Shown: positions 15,754 through 25,545 of the stretch, piece after piece
Layout: every line of letters starts with the position of its first letter
Position numbering within the stretch: position 1 is the first letter of the stretch
DNA from: Janibacter anophelis NBRC 107843
GTDB lineage: Bacteria; Actinomycetota; Actinomycetes; Actinomycetales; Dermatophilaceae
Direction: 5' to 3'
NCBI RefSeq assembly: GCF_001570945.1
Contig: NZ_BCSQ01000018.1
Location: 1 to 56,716, forward strand
DNA length: 56,716 nt
Notes under the pieces: model-generated
Told to the model about the DNA's origin: nothing
The model's database searches: none
Seen by the model: the letters and a program-made list of their open reading frames with translations, nothing else
Program-made: the position numbers and the translations under genes

Positions 15754-16487
15754 CCGAGGTCCGCTACGACGTCGCCGACGGGATCGCGACGATCACGCTC
15801 GACGCGCCCGACCGCCGCAACGCCCTGTCGGTCGAGATGTCCCGCGAGCTCATCGACGCCACCCGCACCGCGGAGACCGATGCCTCGGTGGGCGCGGTCA
15901 TCGTCACCGGCGGGCAGCACTTCTGTGCCGGGGCGGTCCGCTCGGTCCTGGCCGAGACCGGCAAGGACCCGGTCGAGGACACCGCCTACCGCAACCTCGA
16001 GACGGTCTACTCCGCCTTCACCACGATCGGGTCGATCGACCTGCCGACCATCGCCGCCGTGCGCGGCGCCGCGGTCGGCGCGGGCCTGAACCTCGCCCTC
16101 GCCACCGACCTGCGCATCGTCTCCCGCACCGCCCGCCTGCTGCCCGGCTTCGCCCAGATCGGCATTCACCCGGGAGGTGGGCACCTCCACCTGCTCCACC
16201 GGGTGGCTGGCCGAGAGGTCACCGCAGCCATGGGCCTCTTCGGTGAGGAGGTGTCCGGCGAGCGCGCCGTCGAGCTCGGGATCGCCTGGTCCGCCCACGA
16301 CGACGCCGAGGTCGAGGGTGCCGCGCGCGCGGTGGCCGCCCGGGCGGCCACCGACCCGGACCTGGCGCGTCGCCTGGTGCGCAGCTTCCGCCGCGAGACC
16401 GCCCCCGGCGGCCTGGCCTGGGACGCGGCCGTCGAGGTCGAGCACTCCCCCCAGATGTGGTCGCTGCGCCGCAAGCACGGCGCCTGA
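15750..16487 (+). CDS. Enoyl-CoA hydratase/isomerase family protein, atypical active site
   Basis: A 245-residue crotonase-fold protein. CoA/oxyanion features are present: FCAGA (58-62) and RGAAVGAGLNLALATD (105-120). Both catalytic glutamates of a hydratase are missing: Asn114 takes the first position and Phe134 (or Gln136) the second, and the loop reads IGIHPGGGHLHLL. Hydration is therefore doubtful; another crotonase reaction or a binding role is possible. Translationally coupled to the YchJ-like gene; convergent with pfk, one base between stops. Confidence 0.85.
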   Translation: MTEVRYDVADGIATITLDAPDRRNALSVEMSRELIDATRTAETDASVGAVIVTGGQHFCAGAVRSVLAETGKDPVEDTAYRNLETVYSAFTTIGSIDLPTIAAVRGAAVGAGLNLALATDLRIVSRTARLLPGFAQIGIHPGGGHLHLLHRVAGREVTAAMGLFGEEVSGERAVELGIAWSAHDDAEVEGAARAVAARAATDPDLARRLVRSFRRETAPGGLAWDAAVEVEHSPQMWSLRRKHGA

Positions 16488-16488
16488 C

Positions 16489-17694
16489 TCAGCCGCGCGG
16501 CTGGCCGATGTCCTCGAGCAGCTCGACGAACCAGTCGACGCCCGGGTCGAAGGCCCCACCGCCGGCGATGCGGTCGAACTCGATGACGCGCAGCTCGTCG
16601 CCGCGCTCCGTGTCCTGGCCGACGACACCGGAGCGGCCGTCGAGGGCTGCGGCCACGGCGAGCTCGGTGCAGCGGGCGATGAGGTCGAGGTCCTCGGCGT
16701 TCGGGGCGGCGGAGCGGGCGAAGTAGCCCGACTTCCACACCTTCGACTTCTCCGCGCCCACGCGCTCGGCGACGTCCGACGCGAGACGCTCCCCGGGGTC
16801 GAGGTCGTCGAGGCGCACGTGGCCGAAGGCGTCGCGCGGCACGTCCTGCCCGGCGGCCTCCATCGCGGCGACGATCTCGTCGACGCCTGCCCCCTCGGCA
16901 ACGAAGACGTTGACGCACCCGAACTCATCCATGACGGCGGCCAGGCGCCGCCCTTCGCCGTCGAGGTCGATGGCGAGCTCCGGCACGTACACGGCGTGCA
17001 CGTCCCACCGTCGCCGGTCGTTGCCGATGCCGGGGACGAACTCGCGGGTCGCCAGGTCGGCCCGGTAGCGCCGCGCGGTCTCGGCGGTCAGCCATCCGCT
17101 GTGCCGACCCATGACCTCGTGGACCACGAGCATGCGCGGATTGGACGAGTGCTCGCCGATGACGTTGCGGGCGAAGAGCGCGCCCTGCTCGGCCGCGGTC
17201 CAGGCGCCGAGGCTCTGCCGGATGGGGACGATGTCGTTGTCGATCGTCTTGGGCAGACCGACGACCCGCATCTCGTGGCCGTGCTCGGCCAGGTGCGCGG
17301 CGAGGTCCGCCGCGGTCGTGTTGGTGTCGTCGCCGCCGATGGTGTGCAGGACGTCGACGCCGTCCGCGGTGAGCTGGTCCGCGGCGACGCGCAGGGGGTC
17401 GGCCCCCTTCGCCACGAGACCACGCGCCTCGAGATCGGCCGCGTTGGTCAGCTTGACCCGGGAGTTGCCGAGCGGCGACCCGCCGAAGTCGTGGAGGCGG
17501 GAGGCCCCGGCACGCACCTCGTCGGTGACCTCGATGCTGCGGCCAGCGAGCAGACCGGCGTAGCCGTCGAGGTAGCCGATGATCCGCACGTCGGGCGCGA
17601 CTCGCGTGTACCGCTCGATGAGTCCGCCGACCGCCGAGGAGAGGCAGGGCGCGATCCCACCCGCGGTGAGGATCGCGACGGTGCGAACGGTCAT
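16489..17694 (-). CDS. 6-phosphofructokinase, pyrophosphate-dependent type
   Basis: Interconverts fructose-6-phosphate and fructose-1,6-bisphosphate. The 401-residue protein has GGDDTN near residue 120, where Asp replaces the Gly of ATP enzymes, and PKTIDND with Lys instead of Gly. Both are the standard markers of the PPi-dependent group. The catalytic TIDND and the substrate motif MGRHSGWLTAETA are intact. ATG at 17694 overlaps the stop of the LytR_C gene. Allosteric behaviour cannot be read. Confidence 0.93.
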   Translation of the reverse strand: MTVRTVAILTAGGIAPCLSSAVGGLIERYTRVAPDVRIIGYLDGYAGLLAGRSIEVTDEVRAGASRLHDFGGSPLGNSRVKLTNAADLEARGLVAKGADPLRVAADQLTADGVDVLHTIGGDDTNTTAADLAAHLAEHGHEMRVVGLPKTIDNDIVPIRQSLGAWTAAEQGALFARNVIGEHSSNPRMLVVHEVMGRHSGWLTAETARRYRADLATREFVPGIGNDRRRWDVHAVYVPELAIDLDGEGRRLAAVMDEFGCVNVFVAEGAGVDEIVAAMEAAGQDVPRDAFGHVRLDDLDPGERLASDVAERVGAEKSKVWKSGYFARSAAPNAEDLDLIARCTELAVAAALDGRSGVVGQDTERGDELRVIEFDRIAGGGAFDPGVDWFVELLEDIGQPRG

Positions 17695-18620
17695 TTCTCG
17701 GCCGCCGTGCAGGGCTTCTGGATTGTCTCCGCCGGGCGCACGTACGGCTTGGCCTCGGGGACGGAGGACGCGGGCTTCAGGCCCTCGTACTTGTTGCCCA
17801 GGACGAGCGAGACGGTGGCCCCGGCGCGGTCGTCCTTTTGCAGCTGCACGCCGTCGATCTGCTCGGCGAGGCGCTTGGCGGCGCGCTGCCCGTCGGGACC
17901 GAAGCGGATGATCGCCACCTCGTCCTCGAGGAAGCTCATCCGCGGGTCATTGCCCGTCTTGCCGATCTTGAACTTGCGGTCCTTGAGACCGGACGCGGTC
18001 TCGGAGGCCAGGCCCTCCTTCCACGTCGTGTTGTACACGTTGACGCGGATCTCGGAGGGGGCGGGCAGCGGCGGGTCCGGCTCGTCGACGAGCTTGTCGA
18101 AGCCGTAGCCCAGCACGAGCTGGACATTGGTGCCGGGACGAGCGTCGTTCCAGATCTTGGCGCCGGGGATCTGCTTCTGCAGCAGCAGGGCGTTGTCCAG
18201 GCCCTCCGGGCCGTGGTAGATCGTCGCCGCGCCCTTGACGTAGACCGAGCTGTCGGCGTTGCCGACGGACGCGATCTTGAAGTCGCGCAGTCCGAGCTCG
18301 CGCGCGACGTCACTGCCGAGCCCGTTGGTGTCGTTGCTGTTGAGCAGCTTGATGTCGAAGGAGTCTCGCGCCGGCGCGGGCGCGGAGACCGGCTGGCAGG
18401 TCGCGGTCTCGGTGCCGATGAGGCCCGTGCCGTAGGCGGTCGCGACGGTGGCGGTGCCGAGCAGCAGGCCGGGGAGGGTCACGAAGAGCAGCAGACGACG
18501 ACGTCGCTGACGTCGGAAGTGCGCGGCAGCCGCGCCCTCGAGTTCATCGAAGCCGACGACGCGGTACGAAACCGGTGCGTCGTCCGAGTGCTCATCCACC
18601 TCTTGACCCCTATCGCTCAT
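17691..18620 (-). CDS. Membrane-anchored protein with two LytR_C domains
   Basis: A 309-residue protein: cytosolic Asp/Glu-rich start, membrane anchor at about 43-64, then two LytR C-terminal-type domains. The repeats begin IKLLNSNDTNGL and VNVYNTTWKEGL and each ends with a LVLG motif (VQLVLGYGF, VSLVLGNKY). The LytR-CpsA-Psr ligase domain is absent, so this is an accessory envelope protein of unknown function. I start at the ATG at 18620, preceded by GGGCGGGA; the in-frame GTG at 18657 is less well placed. Likely first gene of the operon with pfk. Confidence 0.85.
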   Translation of the reverse strand: MSDRGQEVDEHSDDAPVSYRVVGFDELEGAAAAHFRRQRRRRLLLFVTLPGLLLGTATVATAYGTGLIGTETATCQPVSAPAPARDSFDIKLLNSNDTNGLGSDVARELGLRDFKIASVGNADSSVYVKGAATIYHGPEGLDNALLLQKQIPGAKIWNDARPGTNVQLVLGYGFDKLVDEPDPPLPAPSEIRVNVYNTTWKEGLASETASGLKDRKFKIGKTGNDPRMSFLEDEVAIIRFGPDGQRAAKRLAEQIDGVQLQKDDRAGATVSLVLGNKYEGLKPASSVPEAKPYVRPAETIQKPCTAAEK

Positions 18621-18845
18621 CTGATCCCGCCCTACCACAAGTGTACGTGGCTCATACATTCACTCTGACCACACCAGTCACACAAGTCACAGGCGCAGAT
18701 CGTTCCCTGACCGAGACCGTCCCGGCCTCTCACCACTGTTGACGCGTGGAGTGACGGGATGGTTGCGCGGAGGTCACCGACTGGCCACGAGCCCCCCTTC
18801 GTCGCCGTGGTCTCGATCACCCGTAGGTCGAAAGGGGTGACGCGC

Positions 18846-18873
18846 GGGCGTCCCGGCGCCCCGGACGACGCCC
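18846..18873 (-). terminator. Hairpin after the aspartate-semialdehyde dehydrogenase-like gene
   Basis: GGGCGTC (18846-18852) pairs with GACGCCC (18867-18873), with further CCGG/CCGG pairing inside. No T tract. It lies 13 bases past the stop. The rest of 18621-18885 holds no gene I can support; it should contain the promoter of the LytR_C gene. Confidence 0.5.
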
Positions 18874-18885
18874 GGCAGACCGGAG

Positions 18886-19961
18886 TCAGGAGGCGGTGAG
18901 TTCGTCGCGGACGAGCTCCGCGACGAGGAGCATGGCGCTGGCGCCGCGACGCGTGGTGTCGGCGCTGACGAAGAGGTCGACGTGGTGGCCGGCCCCCTTC
19001 GGCTGGCGGATCCGACCGACGAAGCGTGGGTCGATCCCGACCGAGTCGACGGGGGTCGGGACCTCGCCGGTCTGCTCGTCGAGGTGGACGAGCGAGGGCG
19101 CGGCGACGCAGGCCTGCCGCACCTTGTCGATCGCGATGGGACGCGCGCACCGGGCGTGCAGGGCCATGGAGTGCGCGAGGACGACCGGCACCTGCACGAG
19201 CGTGACGACGACGGGAACGTTCTCCGCGAGGCCGAGGACCTTGCGCACCTCCTCACCCACCGCCAGCTCGGCGGAGGTGAATCCCCCTTCGTCGGCGTTG
19301 CCGACCCACGGGATGACGTTGAGGGCCAACGGCGCCGGGAAGGGGGAGGCCACCGGGAGGTCGGAGACCGCGGCCCGTACGTCGCCGGGGTGCTGGCCGA
19401 TCGTCGCGTCGGAGGCCACGGTGTGCAGCTCCTCGCGCAGCCGTGCCACACCCCGGTCGGACTTGGAGACGGCGGCGATGAGGCCGGTGACGACGAGGTG
19501 CTGCAGCTCCCACCCCTGGTGGAGGACGTGCGCGGCGTCGATCAGGCCCCAGGTGACCGGACCCGGCAGGGCGATGATCCCCTTGGGCCGCTGGGCGACG
19601 AGCTCGGTGTTGATCCCCGGGACGACGAGCGGCACCTCGGGGTCGGTGCGGTGCGCCGCACTGGCGTCGACGACCACGGCCCCGGCGGCGACCGCCAGGG
19701 CCGCCCACTCGGGGGTGATCTCGGGCGAGAGGTTGAACAGGGCGACGTCGACGCCCTCGAAGGAGTCCTCCCGCAGCATCTCGATGGGCTCCTCGCTGCC
19801 CCGGACGCTCAGGGTGCGCGTGGTCACTCCCGGCGCGAGCAGCCGGATCTCGCCCCAGACGTCGTCACGCAGGGCGAGCGCCGAGACGATCGCCTCCGCG
19901 AAGCGTCCCGTCGCCCCCACCAGGGCCAGCGTGGGCCGGGTGGAGGACGACGGGGCGGGTC

Positions 19962-19965
<4 letters not shown>
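18886..19965 (-). CDS. Aspartate-semialdehyde dehydrogenase-like protein without catalytic Cys
   Basis: It sits where functional asd sits in many actinobacteria, directly after aspartokinase with a GTGA overlap, and keeps the NADP fold ([11 protein letters not shown], residues 15-25) and the domain order of ASADH across 359 residues. But the active-site loop, NPNC in true enzymes, reads LPGPVTW (133-139): Pro136 replaces the nucleophilic Cys. A late AHSMALH retains the His region while RVPV has become QVPV. Either the protein has lost dehydrogenase activity and another asd exists elsewhere, or it has a regulatory role with LysC. No frameshift or stop is seen. Confidence 0.85.
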
Positions 19966-21236
<1,271 letters not shown>

Positions 21237-21397
21237 GGACAGCTCCGTGGATTGGTTCGCGGGTCCGGCCCGGGCGCGGACCGGCACGACCCCACGAGGA
21301 TAACGACCGGAGCGCGTCGGTCCGAGTCGCGTCCACGGTCGGGGGTCGGTCGAGACCCAGACGTGACCCTTCGGCGAGCGGGAGCGCAGCCGAGGAG

Positions 21398-21952
21398 TCA
21401 GGTGTTGAGCGCGTCGAACTCCGCCTCGCCGACGACCTCCGCGTCGGCGTCCAGGCGCAGGTGTGCGAGCAACGTCTGCAGCACGCGCACGGCCATCGCC
21501 GCCCGATCGCCCCAGTCGGCGAGGTAGCTGTACTGCCACCACCAGAGGGCCTCCACACCGCGTCCGGCGTCGTGATGGGCCAGGCCGTGCGCCAGAGCCG
21601 AGGCGATGGCGGCCAGGTCATTGCTCAGGGCGCCGCGAGTGGTCTCGACGGAGGTGACCGGGTCGACGACGTCGGCGTAGTCGTCGACGCCCTCGAGCAG
21701 CTGGGCCAGACCGACGCGCAGGGGGTCGAGCTCGGTGTCGGGACCCGGGTCCTGCTCGAAGCGCTCCTCGAGGACGACGTCGGCGATGGCCCCGAGGCGG
21801 GCGCCGACGAGCTGGATCTGGCTGGTCGTGAGCAGCAGCAGGGGAATCGCGCTCTCGGGGGCGGCCCCGGAGGCGATGTCGGCGACGGTCGCCAGCCAGG
21901 TGCGTGCCTCGGCGGCGCACTCGTCGGCGAGCAGGGTGGTCTCGTCAGGCAC
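21398..21952 (-). CDS. DUF5063 protein
   Basis: A 184-residue helical, acidic protein of a family usually found just downstream of recR in actinobacteria. GTG start at 21952 overlaps the end of recR by eight bases. Trp-rich segment [22 protein letters not shown] near the C-terminus. No catalytic motif, signal or membrane segment. Context suggests a link to recombination, which is inference only. About 160 bp separate it from lysC, so lysC probably has its own promoter. Confidence 0.8.
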   Translation of the reverse strand: MPDETTLLADECAAEARTWLATVADIASGAAPESAIPLLLLTTSQIQLVGARLGAIADVVLEERFEQDPGPDTELDPLRVGLAQLLEGVDDYADVVDPVTSVETTRGALSNDLAAIASALAHGLAHHDAGRGVEALWWWQYSYLADWGDRAAMAVRVLQTLLAHLRLDADAEVVGEAEFDALNT

Positions 21953-22544
21953 TGAGCAGCTTCCTCCCCTCGAAGGCCCGCCCGAGCGTGACCTCGTCGG
22001 CGTACTCGAGGTCGCCGCCGACCGGCAGCCCGGAGGCGAGGCGGGTGACCTTGATCTCGAAGGGGGAGAGCAGCCGCGCCGTGTAGGACGCGGTCGCCTC
22101 GCCCTCGAGGTTGGGGTCGGTGGCGATGATGACCTCGGCGACCGTGCCGTCGGACAGGCGCGACATGAGTTCGGTGAAGCGCAGGTCGTCGGGACCGACG
22201 CCGTCCATGGGACTGATCGCTCCGCCGAGGACGTGGTAGCGGCCGCGGAACTCACGGGTCCGCTCGATGGCCACGACGTCCTTGGGCTCCTCGACGACGC
22301 AGATGGCGGTGGCGTCGCGGCGGGGGTCGGCGCAGATGCGGCACTGCGGTCCCTCGGCGACGTTGCCGCACGTCTCGCAGAAGGCGACCTTGTCCTTGAC
22401 CTCGCTGAGCGTCTGGACGAGTCGCTGGACGTCCTGCGGGTCGGCCTGCAGCAGGTGGAAGGCGATCCGCTGGGCACTCTTGGGGCCGACCCCGGGGAGT
22501 CGCCCGAGTTCGTCGATCAGGTCCTGGACCACGCCTTCGTACAC
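21945..22544 (-). CDS. recR: Recombination protein RecR
   Basis: RecFOR-pathway clamp protein, 199 residues. An N-terminal helix-hairpin-helix ([20 protein letters not shown]), a zinc finger with C56, C59, C68, C71, a Toprim domain (about 80-175) with [10 protein letters not shown], and a C-terminal Walker B-like region. All hallmarks intact. Located 45 bp after dnaX; the ybaB/ebfC gene often found between dnaX and recR is absent. Confidence 0.97.
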   Translation of the reverse strand: MYEGVVQDLIDELGRLPGVGPKSAQRIAFHLLQADPQDVQRLVQTLSEVKDKVAFCETCGNVAEGPQCRICADPRRDATAICVVEEPKDVVAIERTREFRGRYHVLGGAISPMDGVGPDDLRFTELMSRLSDGTVAEVIIATDPNLEGEATASYTARLLSPFEIKVTRLASGLPVGGDLEYADEVTLGRAFEGRKLLSA

Positions 22545-22589
22545 GCCTCGACCCTACGCCCCGGGACCGTCAGCGCGGGACATCGACCC

Positions 22590-24800
22590 TCACTCCTCGC
22601 GGATGACCGTCCCACCGAGGATGCGCTCGATGACGGCCGGCCCGGCGGCCCCCGCGTCGATGATGTCCTCGTCGTCGTCGCTGACCGAGGAGTCGTCCGG
22701 CTCGGCCGGTCGCGTGGGCTCAGGAGGAGCGGCGGGTTCAGGGGCGGGTGCGGTGGCCCAGGCCGGCGCGGACGCCGCGGTCGATGGCGCACTCCCCCAG
22801 TCGGATCCGGCGGGTCCGGCCACCGGCGCGGGCACGCCGACGTCGGCCGGCGGAGGTGAGGCGTCCGCCGGTGCCTGCTGGGGCGCTGCCCCACCACTCG
22901 TGTCGGGCGCACCCGGTCCTCCGCCGGCGGCGGCACCGGACGTGGGGGCGTCCGGCGCGGGCGCGGACCGGGCCGTCGTGGCCTGTGCGCCGCCTCCGGT
23001 GGGGGTGGAGCCGGTGTCGTGCGGCACCCCTTCGACCCGGGCATCGACACCGAGGGTGTCGATGAGCGCCTGGCGCACGACCTCCGCGTGCGACCCGATG
23101 CGGAAGGCATTGGCCAGTCCGACCGTGGCGATGCCGAGCACCAGGCGCTGGCCGTCGTAGCTGAGCACCTGCGCGTGCTCCGAGAGGAAGGTCCAGGTCG
23201 CGCGGCGCATCTGGTAGATCCGTCCGAGGACGTCCGGCCAGCTGCGGCGCAGCGCCTCGACGTCGATGCCTCCAGCCGTCGTGCCCGTCGGCTGAGGCGC
23301 CGATGCACTCTCCGTCGGCTGAGGCGTCGACTCGCTCTCCGTCGGCTGAGGCGTCGCGACCCCCGAGTCGCGCATCTCCCCGGGCAAATGCGCGGGAGCA
23401 GGCGCAGAATCGCGCACTTCCCCGGGCGAATGCGCGGGAGTCGGCGCAGAATCGCGCACTTCCCTGGGCGAACGCGCGGCTGCCGGCGCAGATTCGCGCA
23501 CTTCCCCGGGCGAATGCGCGGGGGCGGGCTCGGGTTGGCTGGGTGGAGCCGCCTGCGGCGTCGGCGCGGGTCGCGGCGGAGCCTGGGACGCCGGCTCGGC
23601 CACCGCGCCCGAGGGCACTCCCCCACCCGACGGCACGCCACCGACCTCGAGCCGCCGCTCGATGCGGTCGAGGCGCGCCGCGTAGCCCGACTCGCCTGCC
23701 GCAGCCGGCAGCAGGACGCGTGCGGCGATGATCTCGAGCTGGACCCGGGGTGAGGTGGCTCCGGTCATCTCGGTCAGGCCGGCGTTGACGATGTCGGCGG
23801 CCCGCGAGAGCGACGCCGGACCGAAGACCGCGGACTGCTGCCTCATCCGGTCGATCTGGTCGCCGGGGACGCCCCGCAGGATCGCCGCCGCGCCGTCCGG
23901 TGCCGCCGCGACGACGATGAGATCGCGGAATCGCTCGAGGAGGTCCTCGACGAAGCGCCGCGGGTCCAGCCCGGTCTCGATCACGGAGTCGATGACCTTG
24001 AAGACACCCGCGGCGTCACCCGCGCCGAAGGCGGTGACGGCAGCGTCGAGCAGCTCGCCGTCGGTGAACCCGAGCAGCGCGGCCGCGCGCTCGTAGGTCA
24101 GCCCCTGCTCGTCGCTGCCGGCCATGAGCTGGTCGAGGACCGACAGCGAGTCACGCACCGAGCCGCCACCCGCACGGACGACGAAGGAGAGCACGCCGGG
24201 CTCGACCTGCACGCCCTCTGCCTCGCACAGCTGCGCCATGTAGTCCTGCAGCCGCACCGGGGGGACGAGTCGGAAGGGGTAGTGGTGGGTGCGCGAGCGG
24301 ATCGTGCCGATGACCTTTTCGGGTTCGGTCGTGGCGAAGATGAACTTCACGTGCTCGGGCGGCTCCTCGACGATCTTGAGCAGCGCGTTGAAGCCCTGCG
24401 GCGTCACCATGTGCGCCTCGTCGATGATGTAGATCTTGTAGCGGCTCTGCGCCGGGCCGAAGGAGGCCCGCTCGCGCAGGTCACGGGCGTCGTCGACACC
24501 ACCGTGGCTCGCCGCGTCGATCTCGATGACGTCGACCGTGCCGGCCCCACCGCGCGCGAGCGCCACGCACGAGTCGCAGCGGCCGCAGGGGGTGGGGGTC
24601 GGCCCCTCCTCGCAGTTGAGGCACCGCGCCAGGATGCGCGCACTCGTCGTCTTGCCGCAGCCACGTGGCCCCGAGAAGAGGTAGGCGTGGTTGACCCGAC
24701 CGGACCGCAGCGCCTGCATCAGCGGATCGGTCACGTGCTCCTGCCCGATGACGTCGGCGAAGGACTCGGGGCGGTAGCGGCGGTACAGCGCGGTGCTCAC
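22590..24800 (-). CDS. dnaX: DNA polymerase III gamma/tau subunit
   Basis: Clamp-loader ATPase, 736 residues. Walker A GPRGCGKT (44-51), zinc-binding Cys at 63, 72, 75 and 78, Walker B IIDEAH and sensor motif ATTEPEKV give a complete AAA+ core up to about 370. Beyond that is a long Pro/Ala/Ser/Glu-rich linker, then a folded tau-like segment (RRSWPDVLGRIYQMRRATWTF onwards), then a second disordered tail ending in acidic residues. The linker at residues 425-477 is built by four 42-bp palindromic repeats in frame, giving 14-residue units such as PAHSPGEVRDSA. GTG start at 24800. Confidence 0.96.
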   Translation of the reverse strand: MSTALYRRYRPESFADVIGQEHVTDPLMQALRSGRVNHAYLFSGPRGCGKTTSARILARCLNCEEGPTPTPCGRCDSCVALARGGAGTVDVIEIDAASHGGVDDARDLRERASFGPAQSRYKIYIIDEAHMVTPQGFNALLKIVEEPPEHVKFIFATTEPEKVIGTIRSRTHHYPFRLVPPVRLQDYMAQLCEAEGVQVEPGVLSFVVRAGGGSVRDSLSVLDQLMAGSDEQGLTYERAAALLGFTDGELLDAAVTAFGAGDAAGVFKVIDSVIETGLDPRRFVEDLLERFRDLIVVAAAPDGAAAILRGVPGDQIDRMRQQSAVFGPASLSRAADIVNAGLTEMTGATSPRVQLEIIAARVLLPAAAGESGYAARLDRIERRLEVGGVPSGGGVPSGAVAEPASQAPPRPAPTPQAAPPSQPEPAPAHSPGEVRESAPAAARSPREVRDSAPTPAHSPGEVRDSAPAPAHLPGEMRDSGVATPQPTESESTPQPTESASAPQPTGTTAGGIDVEALRRSWPDVLGRIYQMRRATWTFLSEHAQVLSYDGQRLVLGIATVGLANAFRIGSHAEVVRQALIDTLGVDARVEGVPHDTGSTPTGGGAQATTARSAPAPDAPTSGAAAGGGPGAPDTSGGAAPQQAPADASPPPADVGVPAPVAGPAGSDWGSAPSTAASAPAWATAPAPEPAAPPEPTRPAEPDDSSVSDDDEDIIDAGAAGPAVIERILGGTVIREE
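23369..23520. repeat. 42-bp phased palindrome array, locus 2 (four cores inside dnaX)
   Basis: Cores of 26 bp at 23369-23394, 23411-23436, 23453-23478 and 23495-23520; starts are exactly 42 bp apart. Core consensus has left arm CGCGCACTTCCCC and right arm GGGCGAATGCGCG; the third copy is the most diverged. The 16-bp spacers share GGCGCAGAAT. As 42 is divisible by three, the reading frame is preserved. Confidence 0.95.
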
Positions 24801-24861
24801 GGCACGACTCTACGTGCGGCGCACGACAGCAGCCTCCCCCCGAGCCCGCTTGTGCACAACG

Positions 24862-24899
24862 CAGCGCACCGACGCCGCGTCAGCGGCGCCGGTGCGCTG
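24862..24899 (-). terminator. Hairpin terminator after the FMN reductase gene
   Basis: CAGCGCACCG-A-CGCCGC pairs with GCGGCG-C-CGGTGCGCTG around GTCA, eleven bases past the reductase stop. No T tract. It isolates this gene from dnaX downstream. Confidence 0.65.
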
Positions 24900-24909
24900 G
24901 AGTCAACGA

Positions 24910-25473
24910 TCAGGGGCGAAGGGAGGAGGTCGCCTCGGTCAGTCGCGTCAGCTGCTTCAGGACATTGCCCAGCTCCTTGACGCGGCGCTCGGCAGGGGCG
25001 AAGACCGCTCCGTCCTCCTCGACCTCGAGCATCGTGCTGAACGAGACCTGGCCGCGCGTGACGTGCATCTGCACGTTGGCGAGGATCGTGCGCCAGTGCT
25101 CGACGGCCCGCACGCCACCATCGGCGCCGTAGGAGACGAGCGCCACCCCCTTGTGCAGCCACTCCGGGTAGAGGACGTCGAAGGCGTTCTTCAGCGCGGC
25201 GGGTACGCCGTGGTTGTACTCCGGCGTGACGAAGACGAACCCGTCGAACTGGTCGATCGTCTCGCTCCACCGGCGAGTCTTGGGATTGTCGTACTGGCGC
25301 TTGGCCGCCCCGGGGACGGTCGGCTCGTTGAGCAGGTCCAGGTCGTACTCGGCGAGGTCGACGAGCACGTACTCCGCGTCGTCGCGACCGGCCACCTGCT
25401 CCATGACCCAGTCCGCGACCTGGGCGCCGAAGCGGCCGGGTCGGGTGCTGCCGAGGATGATGGCGATCTTCAC
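24910..25473 (-). CDS. NADPH-dependent FMN reductase (flavodoxin-like fold)
   Basis: A 187-residue NAD(P)H-dependent FMN reductase/quinone-reductase family protein. The FMN phosphate loop is GSTRPGRFGAQVADW (8-22), and TPEYNHGVPAALKNAFD (about 83-99) is the second flavin-binding motif. Start is GTG at 25473 with AAGGAG five bases upstream. Probably monocistronic between two hairpins. Physiological acceptor unknown; quinone or azo-dye reduction is typical of relatives. Confidence 0.92.
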   Translation of the reverse strand: MKIAIILGSTRPGRFGAQVADWVMEQVAGRDDAEYVLVDLAEYDLDLLNEPTVPGAAKRQYDNPKTRRWSETIDQFDGFVFVTPEYNHGVPAALKNAFDVLYPEWLHKGVALVSYGADGGVRAVEHWRTILANVQMHVTRGQVSFSTMLEVEEDGAVFAPAERRVKELGNVLKQLTRLTEATSSLRP

Positions 25474-25499
25474 GAGTCTCCTTGTGTGTCGGGGGCACG

Positions 25500-25536
25500 C
25501 GTCGGGCCCGCCACCGTGGTGGTGACGGGCCCGACG
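25500..25536 (-). terminator. Hairpin terminator after the membrane-anchored repeat protein
   Basis: CGTCGGGCCCG (25500-25510) pairs with CGGGCCCGACG (25526-25536) in a perfect 11-bp stem. It lies ten bases beyond the stop at 25546. Confidence 0.75.
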
Positions 25537-25545
25537 GTCGTCAGG

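Noticed and set aside
22590-24800. Programmed frameshift making a short gamma subunit of dnaX
   Set aside because: I saw no A-rich slippery heptamer with a following stop in the -1 frame near residue 430; the GC-rich linker makes it unlikely.
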